This document shows, one piece after another, positions 48,960-57,872 of a DNA stretch of 64,000 nt (the stretch's first letter is position 1; each line of letters opens with the position of its first letter). This DNA comes from an uncultured Lachnospiraceae bacterium (lineage in GTDB: Bacteria > Bacillota > Clostridia > Lachnospirales > Lachnospiraceae). The notes under the pieces were generated by a model. That model had not been told where the DNA came from, searched no databases, and saw only the letters and a program-made list of their open reading frames with translations. The stretch is taken from assembly GCA_947165025.1 (NCBI GenBank), contig CAMUYQ010000006.1:102402-166401 (forward strand), in the 5' to 3' direction. The position numbers and the translations under genes were made by a program.

Positions 48960-50159
48960 ATGATAATCAAGAAGTTTCAGGCAAGAACAGAAGAAGAGGC
49001 AGTATCGGCTGCAAAGATGGAGATGGGCGAGAACGTTGTCATCATGAGTTCGCGTGCGCTCAATAAAAAGGGCCTTTTCGGCTTTCTGAAAAAACCGGCT
49101 GTTGAGGTCACGGTCGGAATGGAGGAGGAGAGTGAAAAGCCCACGGAGAATCCGTTCTCGATGCTTGCAAAGAAAAGCATAAACCGCGGACTTGCACCCT
49201 CAGCAAAACAGGTGCTTCCCGATGAGCCTGAGGACGAGGAGGAGATTGACCGTAACGAAAAAGTCATAGAGCAGAGACTTGACAGCCTCCAGTCACTTCT
49301 TGAAAAGCAGTTCACGAAAAATATCGAAAAGGATGAGTTTGAGAAGAGCGCCGACGAGGAAGATTCATCGGTAGCATTCCTTAAGCTCATTTACAACACT
49401 CTCATCGACAACGAAGTTGCAGAGAAATATGCGAACGAACTTCTCGATGAGATAGGTAAGATCAACACGCAGAAAGCAAGTGTTGATTTCATTCTCGGAA
49501 ACATATACCAGAAGATGATATTAAAGTTCGGCCAGCCGGTAACGATACCGCTTGGTCTGGAACGCCAGCGTGTGATTTTCTTCATAGGCCCTACCGGAGT
49601 CGGCAAGACAACAACGATAGCAAAGCTTGCATCAAAGCTCGTTGTCGATCACAAAAAAAAGGTCGTGCTTTTGACAACTGATACGTACAGGGTCGCGGCT
49701 GCCGAGCAGCTCAAGACGTATGCGTCAATCCTTGATGTTCCGTTCAGGGTTATCTATACTGAAGATGAGATGATGGGCGCCGTGAAGGACTACAGGGAAT
49801 ACGATTATATCCTTGTCGATACGGCGGGCCATTCGCAGCATAACGAGGACCAGAAAGATTCGATGGCACATTTCCTCAGAAGCGTTGATGATACGGTCGA
49901 CAAAGACACGTATCTTGTTGTGAGCGCAACGACAAAGTACCGTGATCTTCTTGCCATCGCCGATGCATATTCGGAGTTCACCGATTACAAGCTTATCTTC
50001 ACGAAGCTTGATGAAACGACTACACTCGGAAACCTTTTCAATCTCTGCATGCACACGGGCGCGTCGATGTCCTATGTAACATGCGGGCAGAACGTTCCCG
50101 ACGATATTGAAGTATTCTCGCCGCAGTCAACCGTCAAACAGCTCCTGGGAGGAAAGTGA
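48960..50159 (+). CDS. flhF: SRP-family GTPase FlhF
   Basis: The 399-residue protein has an N-terminal basic domain (MIIKKFQARTEEEAVSAAKMEMGENVVIMSSR), a charged middle, and a C-terminal NG GTPase domain. The GTPase domain carries FIGPTGVGKTTTIAKLA, TTDTYRVAAAEQLKTYA, LVDTAGHSQ and FTKLDET (NKxD equivalent TKLD). FlhF controls the site and number of flagella with FlhG. It starts 1 nt after the flhA stop. Confidence 0.95.
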   Translation: MIIKKFQARTEEEAVSAAKMEMGENVVIMSSRALNKKGLFGFLKKPAVEVTVGMEEESEKPTENPFSMLAKKSINRGLAPSAKQVLPDEPEDEEEIDRNEKVIEQRLDSLQSLLEKQFTKNIEKDEFEKSADEEDSSVAFLKLIYNTLIDNEVAEKYANELLDEIGKINTQKASVDFILGNIYQKMILKFGQPVTIPLGLERQRVIFFIGPTGVGKTTTIAKLASKLVVDHKKKVVLLTTDTYRVAAAEQLKTYASILDVPFRVIYTEDEMMGAVKDYREYDYILVDTAGHSQHNEDQKDSMAHFLRSVDDTVDKDTYLVVSATTKYRDLLAIADAYSEFTDYKLIFTKLDETTTLGNLFNLCMHTGASMSYVTCGQNVPDDIEVFSPQSTVKQLLGGK

Positions 50160-51037
50160 TGGATCAGGCAGAAGGACTTCGCAATATAATAAAACAGAGT
50201 GCGATCCAGAGCCGTCCCGCAGCACGCGTGATCACCGTCACGAGCGGAAAGGGCGGGGTCGGAAAATCAAATGTTTCGATCAATCTTGCCGTACAGTTTC
50301 GCCGTCTCGGAAAAAAGGTTATAATATTTGATGCGGACTTTGGCATGGCGAACATTGAGGTCATGTTCGGTGCGATCCCGAAGCACAATCTCGCCGATCT
50401 TATCTATCACGGCAAGAACATCCGCGAGATCATCACGATGGGACCGATGGATATCGGGTTCATCTCGGGCGGATCGGGGATCGCGAGTCTGTCGAATCTC
50501 GGGAAGGATTACATTGATTATCTTATCAAGAATCTTGCCGAGCTCGATCTTCTGGCCGATGTGATCATCATAGATACAGGTGCGGGAATCAGCGATGCGG
50601 TGCTTGAATTCCTGGTCGCGAGCGGAGAGATACTTCTTGTCACGACTCCCGAACCGACATCGATCACGGATTCGTATTCGCTTCTTAAGGCGCTAAACCG
50701 TCATCCGAAGTTTGACCGCAATAACACCGCGATCAAGGTTGTCGCAAACAAGGTTGGATCGTTCGATGAAGGAAGGCAGCTATATACGAAGCTCAACGCG
50801 GTCGTGAACAGATATCTGAAGATACCGCTCATGCTGATCGGGGTCATTCCAGAAGATCACGAACTTGTCAAAGCGGTCATGCAGCAGATGCCGATATCGA
50901 TCCAGAACCCGAACGCCAAGGCAGCGCAGGCATTCAATGATCTTGCAACGGCACTTGCGACAAATGCTACGGATCCCGTGTACCACAAGCGCGGCATGTC
51001 CGGATTCTTCGCTTCGATGATAAGGGGAAACAGATAA
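50159..51037 (+). CDS. flhG: FlhG/YlxH MinD-like ATPase
   Basis: The ATG overlaps the flhF stop (GTGATG), giving 292 residues. A deviant Walker A (TSGKGGVGKSNVSINLA) and VIIFDADFGMANIEVMFG identify it as a MinD/ParA-type ATPase of the FlhG/YlxH group. DVIIIDTGAGIS follows. It stimulates the FlhF GTPase through its N-terminal Gln-containing segment (EGLRNIIKQS) and limits flagellar number. Confidence 0.94.
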   Translation: MDQAEGLRNIIKQSAIQSRPAARVITVTSGKGGVGKSNVSINLAVQFRRLGKKVIIFDADFGMANIEVMFGAIPKHNLADLIYHGKNIREIITMGPMDIGFISGGSGIASLSNLGKDYIDYLIKNLAELDLLADVIIIDTGAGISDAVLEFLVASGEILLVTTPEPTSITDSYSLLKALNRHPKFDRNNTAIKVVANKVGSFDEGRQLYTKLNAVVNRYLKIPLMLIGVIPEDHELVKAVMQQMPISIQNPNAKAAQAFNDLATALATNATDPVYHKRGMSGFFASMIRGNR

Positions 51038-51064
51038 CAATACTACTTGAGAGAGGGAAAAATC

Positions 51065-51793
51065 ATGATTTCCAAATTTGTTCAGATAGGCAATAAGATA
51101 GAGATCGAATCCATCAAGAAGACGACGGATGAGCTCGGAGAAGTAACAAGGAAGACATACCGCAGCGAGCTTTACGACATCGAGTCCGAAGACATCATCA
51201 AGATCGCGATGCCGATGGAACAGACCAAGATCGTTCTTCTGCCGGTGGATGCCGAATACAGCCTTTGCTTCTATACTCCGAACGGACTGTATCAGTGTCT
51301 TGCAAGAGTTGTTGAGAGATACAAGAGCAACAACCTGTTTGTGCTCTCGATGGAGCTTGAGACCGATCTTCAGAAGTATCAGAGAAGAGAGTATTACCGT
51401 CTGAACACCGTGCTTGACATGAAGAGCAAGGCTATAGATCCCAACACACAGAATCCCGGGCTGGAGCAGGTACAGTTCATCGATACGGATCTTACGTTTG
51501 ACAACGGTACGATGGTTGATATTTCGGGTGGCGGAGCCAGATTCATCTCCAAAGTCCAGTATGCGGAAGGATCTCTGATCAGGTTTGTGTTCTCGCTCTT
51601 TGTAAATGGCGAGGTTACGGAATACAAGCTTGTCGGAAAGGTATTAAAATCAAGTCCGATGGAGAATAAGGAAGAATCGTTCGAGAATCGTATCCAGTTC
51701 GTCAACATGGTGAACGATGACCGTGAAAGTATCATAAAATATATATTTGAAGAGGAAAGAAAGCAAAGACACCGCGAAAGAGGCACACTTTAG
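51065..51793 (+). CDS. PilZ-domain c-di-GMP-binding protein (YcgR-like)
   Basis: From the ATG at 51065 the product is 242 residues. It has an N-terminal YcgR-like domain (VQIGNKIEIESIKK...YDIESEDIIKIAMPM) and a C-terminal PilZ domain. The c-di-GMP motifs are RREYYRLN (RxxxR) and VDISGGGARFIS (DxSxxG). Such proteins slow or stop the motor, or alter switching, when c-di-GMP is high. Its position between flhG and cheB suggests that it acts directly on this flagellar system. Confidence 0.9.
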   Translation: MISKFVQIGNKIEIESIKKTTDELGEVTRKTYRSELYDIESEDIIKIAMPMEQTKIVLLPVDAEYSLCFYTPNGLYQCLARVVERYKSNNLFVLSMELETDLQKYQRREYYRLNTVLDMKSKAIDPNTQNPGLEQVQFIDTDLTFDNGTMVDISGGGARFISKVQYAEGSLIRFVFSLFVNGEVTEYKLVGKVLKSSPMENKEESFENRIQFVNMVNDDRESIIKYIFEEERKQRHRERGTL

Positions 51794-51843
51794 AACAATA
51801 ACAACTGTTCTTGCGGCATAAATAAGGGGTTTTTGGAGGAAAA

Positions 51844-53022
51844 ATGAAGAAAAAAATTCTCATCATCGATGACTCTGCACTCATGAGAAGGGTGTTTTGT
51901 GATATAATCAATTCCGATGACAGGTTTGAGGTTGTAAATACTGCAACCGACGGTGCCGAAGGCTTCAAGTTCATTTGCCAGAAGCAGTTTGACGCGGTCG
52001 TTCTCGATGTATACATGCCGAGAATGACGGGTTTGCAGCTTCTTGAGGAAATGCAGAAGTCACACGTGAGTGCCCGTATCCTGATGGCCAGCACCACGAC
52101 AGGTGAAGGAGCCAGAGAGACGCTCGATGCCCTCTCACTCGGAGCTATTGATTTTATCAAAAAGCCTGAGAACGTGGCAGATACGAGAAAGGAAAACTTT
52201 TCCAAACGTTTTCTCGAACTTTTGAATGTTGTGGCAAATGCTCCAATGCCGAAGTTTGGCGGAGCAGTGGCTGCGTCAAAGGCGGGCGGCGAGAAGCCCC
52301 ACACTTTCACCAAACGTTTCGATGTCAACATCCACACTACCGCAGAGCGGATCGCTTCAGACCGTGCGGCGGCAGCGGGTACGGCTAAACCGGCTGCTTC
52401 GGCTCCGGCAGATGTCAAACTTCGACACGTTGAACACAAGGGGCACAAGAGAATTGTGGCTATTGCCAGTTCCACCGGCGGACCAAGAGCACTGCAGGAT
52501 GTTATTCCTTATCTTCCCGCAACACTTCCGGTCCCGGTACTTCTCGTACAGCACATGCCTCAGGGCTTTACGGCATCACTTGCGGACAGACTCAATGAGA
52601 TATCGAAGATCGCGGTCAGCGAAGCGCGCGAAGGAGATATGCTCGCTCCCGGTCATGTGTATATCGCTCCCGGCGGTAAGCACATGAAGGTTGAAAAGAA
52701 AGGCAATGCCCACTACATCAAGTACGGGGATGAGCCGACCAGGGAAGGAGTCAAGCCGAGCGCGAACTACATGTACGAATCGCTTGTTGACTGCGATTAC
52801 GACGAGGTCATATGCGTGGTTATGACCGGAATGGGCGCCGACGGTACAGCGGGTATAAAAAATCTCGACCTGAAAAAACAGACATACATCATCGCGCAGG
52901 ACCAGGACACTTCTACAGTGTATGGTATGCCAAAGGCCATAGCCCAGACGGGCCTGGTCAGCGAAGTCGTTCCGCTCAAGGAATTGGCGGGACAGATCAC
53001 TAAGAACGTGGGGGTACGTTAA
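51844..53022 (+). CDS. cheB: chemotaxis protein-glutamate methylesterase CheB
   Basis: The 392-residue protein has an N-terminal receiver (LIIDDSALMRRVF, phospho-Asp in AVVLDVYMPRMTG), a 70-residue linker rich in Ala/Lys/Pro, and a C-terminal esterase domain. The esterase shows the active-site Ser in IASSTGGPRALQ, His in LLVQHMPQGF and Asp in VVMTGMGADGT. CheB demethylates or deamidates receptors for adaptation. The matching methyltransferase CheR is not in the window. An AGGAAAAA site precedes it. Confidence 0.96.
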   Translation: MKKKILIIDDSALMRRVFCDIINSDDRFEVVNTATDGAEGFKFICQKQFDAVVLDVYMPRMTGLQLLEEMQKSHVSARILMASTTTGEGARETLDALSLGAIDFIKKPENVADTRKENFSKRFLELLNVVANAPMPKFGGAVAASKAGGEKPHTFTKRFDVNIHTTAERIASDRAAAAGTAKPAASAPADVKLRHVEHKGHKRIVAIASSTGGPRALQDVIPYLPATLPVPVLLVQHMPQGFTASLADRLNEISKIAVSEAREGDMLAPGHVYIAPGGKHMKVEKKGNAHYIKYGDEPTREGVKPSANYMYESLVDCDYDEVICVVMTGMGADGTAGIKNLDLKKQTYIIAQDQDTSTVYGMPKAIAQTGLVSEVVPLKELAGQITKNVGVR

Positions 53023-53024
53023 TT

Positions 53025-55172
53025 ATGGATGTAAGCCAGTATCTTGGAATTTTCCTCGATGAAACAAACGAACATTTACAGACTCTTTCGGACCAGCTGA
53101 TGATCCTTGAGAATGAGCCCGAGAACGAAGATACCATTAATGAGATCTTCCGTGCGGCGCATTCCCTTAAAGGTATGGCCGGAACAATGGGTTACAAGAG
53201 GATGCAGAATCTGACCCATGACATGGAGAATGTATTCTCCGAAGTCCGCAACGGCAAGATCAAGGTTGACGGACACATGGTAGATATCCTGTTCCAGGCT
53301 CTTGATGCCCTTGAAGAGTACAGGGAGAACATTTCTGAAAACCAGGATGAAGGTACGAACGACAATGAGCCTATCATCAAGGAACTTCAGGCCATCCTAA
53401 ACGGCGAGGCAGGAGGCGGTGATGCTGCACCTGCAAAAGAGAGCGCCAAGAAGGATGAGGCAAAGGATGCTGCCAAGGAAGAGGCTGCAGCACCCGCAGC
53501 ATCAGGCGATGAAGGCAAGTGGAACGATATCGTTCTTCACGAGCCTGAGCAGCATGTCATTTCTGAGGCTATCAAGAACAATTCCAAAGTTTTCGGTATT
53601 ACGGTATATATTCAGGAGTCATGTATCCTTAAGGCTGCAAGAGCATTCCTTGTGTTCAAGGCACTCGAGGAGATGGGTGAGGTCATCACTTCAGAACCGA
53701 GCGTTCAGGATATAGAAGACGAAAAGTTTGATTTTGATTTCTCATTGTATTTTGTTACGGAAGCTGAGATCGACAAGGTTAAGGAAGCAGTGATGAGCGT
53801 TTCCGAGATTGATCATGTCATTGCCGATGTTATCGATATGGACAAGGCAAAGATCGCCAGTGAGGATGACGAGGAAGAGCCGGCTAACGCACATACGGAA
53901 GAGCATACGGAAACGGCAGCTCCCGCAGCTGCGCCTCCTTCGACTTCAAACGCACCCGCACCTGCAGCAAAGGATACAAAGGGCGGTGACAATAAGAAGA
54001 ACGCTGCGAACAAGCCTGCAGTCAACAGGACAGTCCGTGTTGATATCGAAAAGCTCGATGTTCTCATGAACCTTGTTTCCGAGCTTATCATCGCAAAGAA
54101 TTCACTTGTAAGTTTCGCAACGAGTGAGAATTCACATTCGGGATTCAATGAGCAGATCGAATACCTTGAAAGCGTAACAACAAACCTTCATGAGTCGGTC
54201 ATGAAAGTTCGAATGGTTCCTATCGAGAGCGTTGTCAACAAGTTCCCTCGTATGATCAGGGATCTTTCCAAGAAGCTTGATAAGCAGATGGAACTTCATA
54301 TGTCCGGTGAAGAGACAGAACTTGACCGTACCGTTGTTGATGAGATCGGTGATCCTCTGATGCACCTTCTTCGTAACAGTGCGGACCATGGACTTGAGCA
54401 CATTGATCTTCGTCGTGAACGCGGCAAGAGCGATGTCGGACAGATCTTCCTTGATGCATATCAGGATGGTAACAACGTTGTCATCGAAGTAAGAGATGAC
54501 GGTAACGGTATTGATACAGAGGCTGTAAAGAGAAAGGCCATCGAGCGTGGCACGATCACACCGGAGCAGGGCGAGACGATGAGCGAGAAGGAGATCATAG
54601 ATCTTCTGTTCCTTCCGAGCTTCTCAACGGCAAAGGTTGTATCGGACGTTTCGGGACGAGGAGTCGGTCTTGATGTCGTCAGATCCAAGATAGGTGCTCT
54701 CGGCGGTGACGTATCCGTTAAGACAAAGCTTGGCGAAGGAAGTACATGGACTATCCGTCTTCCGCTTACACTTGCCATCATCCAGGCTCTCATGGTCGTT
54801 GTCGGCGGTGAGAAATATGCGATCTCACTCGGAAGTATCCAGACTATCGAAGATGTTGCCGAAGAAGATATCAAGTATGTTGAGGCAAGAGAAGTCATCA
54901 ACCTTCGTGATACGGTTATCCCTATCATCAGACTCAGAGACATTCTCGGTGTTGAGACCGAAAAGCCGCAGAGTTCCAACATGGTCGTTATCATCGTCAA
55001 GAAGGGCGACCAGCTTGCAGGACTTGTTGTCGACGAACTCATCGGTCAGCAGGAGATCGTTATCAAGTCTCTCGGTAAATACATTAACTGCAGTTCGCGT
55101 CTGATATCCGGTGCGACGATCCTCGGTGACGGTGAGGTTGCGCTGATACTTGATGCCAACGTTCTGATATAG
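53025..55172 (+). CDS. cheA: chemotaxis histidine kinase CheA
   Basis: The 715-residue protein has P1 with the phospho-His in RAAHSLKGMAGTMGY (about residue 45) and a P2-like response-regulator-binding region (about 170-270). An Ala/Pro/Glu-rich linker leads to P3 dimerisation, the P4 kinase domain (LLRNSADHGLEHIDLRRERGK, VRDDGNGID, SDVSGRGVGLDVV, GSTWTIRLPLTLAI) and a P5 CheW-like domain to the end. It phosphorylates CheY and CheB in response to receptors. Full-length and intact. Confidence 0.97.
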   Translation: MDVSQYLGIFLDETNEHLQTLSDQLMILENEPENEDTINEIFRAAHSLKGMAGTMGYKRMQNLTHDMENVFSEVRNGKIKVDGHMVDILFQALDALEEYRENISENQDEGTNDNEPIIKELQAILNGEAGGGDAAPAKESAKKDEAKDAAKEEAAAPAASGDEGKWNDIVLHEPEQHVISEAIKNNSKVFGITVYIQESCILKAARAFLVFKALEEMGEVITSEPSVQDIEDEKFDFDFSLYFVTEAEIDKVKEAVMSVSEIDHVIADVIDMDKAKIASEDDEEEPANAHTEEHTETAAPAAAPPSTSNAPAPAAKDTKGGDNKKNAANKPAVNRTVRVDIEKLDVLMNLVSELIIAKNSLVSFATSENSHSGFNEQIEYLESVTTNLHESVMKVRMVPIESVVNKFPRMIRDLSKKLDKQMELHMSGEETELDRTVVDEIGDPLMHLLRNSADHGLEHIDLRRERGKSDVGQIFLDAYQDGNNVVIEVRDDGNGIDTEAVKRKAIERGTITPEQGETMSEKEIIDLLFLPSFSTAKVVSDVSGRGVGLDVVRSKIGALGGDVSVKTKLGEGSTWTIRLPLTLAIIQALMVVVGGEKYAISLGSIQTIEDVAEEDIKYVEAREVINLRDTVIPIIRLRDILGVETEKPQSSNMVVIIVKKGDQLAGLVVDELIGQQEIVIKSLGKYINCSSRLISGATILGDGEVALILDANVLI

Positions 55173-55183
55173 GAGGTAATCAA

Positions 55184-55645
55184 ATGGATGCATTAAACAT
55201 TGCCAGAGAATATGATACTGTTCAGTATATCGTCATCAAGATCGGCGAGGAGCAGTACGGTATTGATATAAGTTATATCGACAACATAGTCAGGATGCAG
55301 AGCATCACGAGAGTTCCCGATGTGCAGCCTTATTTTGCGGGCGTTATCAACATCCGCGGTGAGGTGGTTCCGGTAATGAGCCTTCGTCTCAAGATGGGAC
55401 TTGAGCCTGACGAATATGTGAACAAAACGAGGATCATCATTGTCAAGCTTGAGAACAACGCTCCGATCGGACTCATCGTTGATGAGGTCAAAGAGGTTGT
55501 AACTCTCGACGAGACTTCGATCGACGAAGTGATCCGTGACAGTAAGGTGGATGAAACGTACATCAACGGGATCGGCAAGAACGGTGATACACTTATCTCA
55601 CTGCTCGATCTTAACGCGGTTATAAGCGAGAAGGATAATTCATAA
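55184..55645 (+). CDS. cheW: chemotaxis coupling protein CheW
   Basis: The 153-residue protein shows VIKIGEEQYGIDISYIDNIVRMQSITRVPDVQPYFAGVINIRGEVVPVMSLRLKMG (read in pieces), typical of CheW. Near the C-terminus is TYINGIGKNGDTLISLLDLNAV. It links receptors to CheA at the membrane arrays. Ribosome binding site AGGAGG; 2 nt before cheC. Confidence 0.96.
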   Translation: MDALNIAREYDTVQYIVIKIGEEQYGIDISYIDNIVRMQSITRVPDVQPYFAGVINIRGEVVPVMSLRLKMGLEPDEYVNKTRIIIVKLENNAPIGLIVDEVKEVVTLDETSIDEVIRDSKVDETYINGIGKNGDTLISLLDLNAVISEKDNS

Positions 55646-55646
55646 T

Positions 55647-56264
55647 ATGGCAAAAGTTGATCTTAACAACATGGAAGGAGTATATTTCGATGTACTCCGT
55701 GAAATAGGAAACATCGGAGCCGGAAATGCAACAACGGCTCTCGCACAGATGCTCGGCACCAAGGTCGACATGCATGTTCCGAAGGTCGATCTTCTTGAGT
55801 TCTCGGAGGTTGGCGAAGCCATGGGTGGCGAAGAGCAGATCATGGCAGGTATCTACCTTGTCGTTGAAGGTGATATCTCGGGATCGATCATGTTCCTTCT
55901 GGAAAAATCATCTGCCAAGTCTCTTGTTGCCAAGTTGATGGGAACACCGAACGAAGATCCGGACGGTGAGTTCGATGAGATGCAGCTGTCGGCATTAAAG
56001 GAGATCGGTAATATCATTACCGGTTCATATCTGTCGTCGCTGTCGACTCTTACAAACCTGAACATCTATCCTTCGCCTCCGGATATTTCGATCGATATGT
56101 GCGGCGCGATCCTTTCCGTGCCTGCGATCGAGTTCGGAACACTTGGAGACAAGATGCTCCTCATCGCAACGGAGTTTACGGACGATGTGAAGCTTGAAGG
56201 GTATTTCATCCTTGTTCCGGATCTTGAGTCCTATGATAAGATTCTTTCATCACTCGGAATGTGA
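55647..56264 (+). CDS. cheC: CheY-P phosphatase CheC
   Basis: The 205-residue protein has two copies of the CheC phosphatase motif: DVLREIGNIGAGNATTALAQML (about residues 12-33) and SALKEIGNIITGSYLSSLS (about 114-132), each with the Glu/Asn active pair. CheC removes phosphate from CheY-P and is stimulated by CheD, encoded next. No C-terminal switch-binding domain. Confidence 0.95.
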   Translation: MAKVDLNNMEGVYFDVLREIGNIGAGNATTALAQMLGTKVDMHVPKVDLLEFSEVGEAMGGEEQIMAGIYLVVEGDISGSIMFLLEKSSAKSLVAKLMGTPNEDPDGEFDEMQLSALKEIGNIITGSYLSSLSTLTNLNIYPSPPDISIDMCGAILSVPAIEFGTLGDKMLLIATEFTDDVKLEGYFILVPDLESYDKILSSLGM

Positions 56265-56286
56265 TTATAAAGGCAGAGGATAGTTA

Positions 56287-56772
56287 ATGAGTGAAATGAT
56301 TAAGGTGGGCATGGCTGACCTGAAGCTGTGCAAAGCACCTGATGCCATAACAACACTTGGTCTGGGATCGTGTGTCGGTATCGCCATAAGGGATCCGATA
56401 ACAAAGGTCGGCGGACTGGCACATATAATGCTACCTGACAGTACGCAGTTTTCGGGTAATGTCAATATCCCGAAGTACGCGGATACCGGTGCGAAGGAAC
56501 TGGTGAAACAGATCGTTGCAGCGGGCGGTAACAGGACACGGCTTGTTGCAAAGATAGCGGGCGGAGCCCAGATGTTCGCGTTCCAGAGCAAGAACGAGAT
56601 GACCGCGGTGGGACAGCGTAACGTTGAAGCCGTCAAGAAGGTGCTCGCTGAACTGAAGATACCGATCCTTGCAAGTGATACCGGACTGAACTTCGGTCGT
56701 ACCGTTGAGTTTTATCCCGAGACAGGAGATTACATCATCAAAGCTGTCGGAAAGGGAGTCAAGACAATATAA
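56287..56772 (+). CDS. cheD: chemoreceptor glutamine deamidase CheD
   Basis: The 161-residue protein has the catalytic Cys in TLGLGSCVGIAIRDP and the His in GGLAHIMLP, then ARLVAKIAGGAQMFAF-like RLVAKIAGGAQMF. CheD deamidates receptor glutamines and binds CheC. The stop overlaps the ATG of the next gene. Confidence 0.95.
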   Translation: MSEMIKVGMADLKLCKAPDAITTLGLGSCVGIAIRDPITKVGGLAHIMLPDSTQFSGNVNIPKYADTGAKELVKQIVAAGGNRTRLVAKIAGGAQMFAFQSKNEMTAVGQRNVEAVKKVLAELKIPILASDTGLNFGRTVEFYPETGDYIIKAVGKGVKTI

Positions 56773-57089
56773 TGAACACGAAGAAGATACCTGCCCTTGT
56801 AATGCTGGCAGGAGGTTCGGTAACAGCGATAGTTTCGGTTATCAACCGGTACGAGCTTTTGGACATGCTTACGTATATACTGATAACACTGATCGTGTTT
56901 CTGATAATCGGTATAGCAGTCAAGCTGATATTTGATTCGTTCCATATTGAAGAGCCGGATGAAGACAGGGTCGATGACGATGGGGAAGTCGTCGAGAAAA
57001 CCGAGATTCCGGACGGTGAAGAAAATGCAGAGGATGCAGAAGCCGCTTTATCCGAAGAGGGAGAAAAAGATGATGAAGCCGGCGCATAG
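56772..57089 (+). CDS. small membrane protein with acidic tail, between cheD and fliA
   Basis: The 105-residue protein has two hydrophobic stretches (about residues 6-24, IPALVMLAGGSVTAIVSVI, and 33-54, LTYILITLIVFLIIGIAVKLIF). A 45-residue strongly acidic cytoplasmic tail follows (EEPDEDRVDDDGE...). Its ATG overlaps the cheD stop and it lies 8 nt before fliA. No known family; the position suggests a motility role. Confidence 0.75.
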   Translation: MNTKKIPALVMLAGGSVTAIVSVINRYELLDMLTYILITLIVFLIIGIAVKLIFDSFHIEEPDEDRVDDDGEVVEKTEIPDGEENAEDAEAALSEEGEKDDEAGA

Positions 57090-57097
57090 GGGGGCTC

Positions 57098-57862
57098 ATG
57101 GATGACAAAGGAAAAATGAAGTTATGGAAGGATTATTCAACCAATCCTTCACCGGAACTTCGGGAAAAACTGATACTGGAGTATGCTCCGCTTGTTAAGC
57201 TTGTGGCGGGGCGTCTTTCTATGTATCTGGGTTATAATGTCGAGTACGACGATCTGTGCGGATACGGCATATTCGGACTGATCGATGCGATCGACAAATT
57301 CGATGCGAAAAAGGACGTCAAGTTCGAGACATACGCTTCACTCAGGATCAGAGGATCGATCCTTGATCAGATCAGAAAGATGGACTGGATCCCGAGGACC
57401 GTTCGTCAGCGTCAGAAACAGATAAGCGCCGCGATATCCGAGGTCGAGTCGCAGACCGGCAAGACCGCAACGGATGAACAGGTAGCCATGGCACTCGGTA
57501 TTACCGAGGAAGAGTATGCCGGCTGGCAGGCGCAGATGAACGTGACCAACATAGTATCGCTCGATGATTTTGTAGAACAGGGAAGTGACGTAGCGGATAA
57601 CAGGGGACTGTCATCACAGATGGCCCGTCCCGAAGAACATATCGAAAACGAAGAACTCAAGAAGATGCTGGCGGATTCGCTCAATCTTCTTACCGAAAAA
57701 GAGAGAACTGTCGTGGTCCTGTACTATTATGAGGAACTGACACTTAAGGAAATAAGCAATGTTCTTGAGGTATCGGAATCAAGGGTTTCGCAGCTTCATA
57801 CAAAAGCCCTCGGCAAGATGAAGACAAAGTTAGGTAACTACATGGGCATTCTTACAACGTGA
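57098..57862 (+). CDS. fliA: flagellar sigma factor FliA/SigD (sigma-28)
   Basis: The 254-residue protein has sigma region 2 (VEYDDLCGYGIFGLIDAIDKFDAKKDVKFETYASLRIRGSILDQIRKMDWIPR, read in pieces), region 3 and region 4 (LTEKERTVVVLYYYEELTLKEISNVLEVSESRVSQLHTKAL). This is the FliA/WhiG type that reads TAAA-N15-GCCGATAA promoters. Two matching promoter sites occur in this window (26141, 33843). No FlgM anti-sigma gene is nearby. Confidence 0.96.
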   Translation: MDDKGKMKLWKDYSTNPSPELREKLILEYAPLVKLVAGRLSMYLGYNVEYDDLCGYGIFGLIDAIDKFDAKKDVKFETYASLRIRGSILDQIRKMDWIPRTVRQRQKQISAAISEVESQTGKTATDEQVAMALGITEEEYAGWQAQMNVTNIVSLDDFVEQGSDVADNRGLSSQMARPEEHIENEELKKMLADSLNLLTEKERTVVVLYYYEELTLKEISNVLEVSESRVSQLHTKALGKMKTKLGNYMGILTT

Positions 57863-57872
57863 GGACACTATT

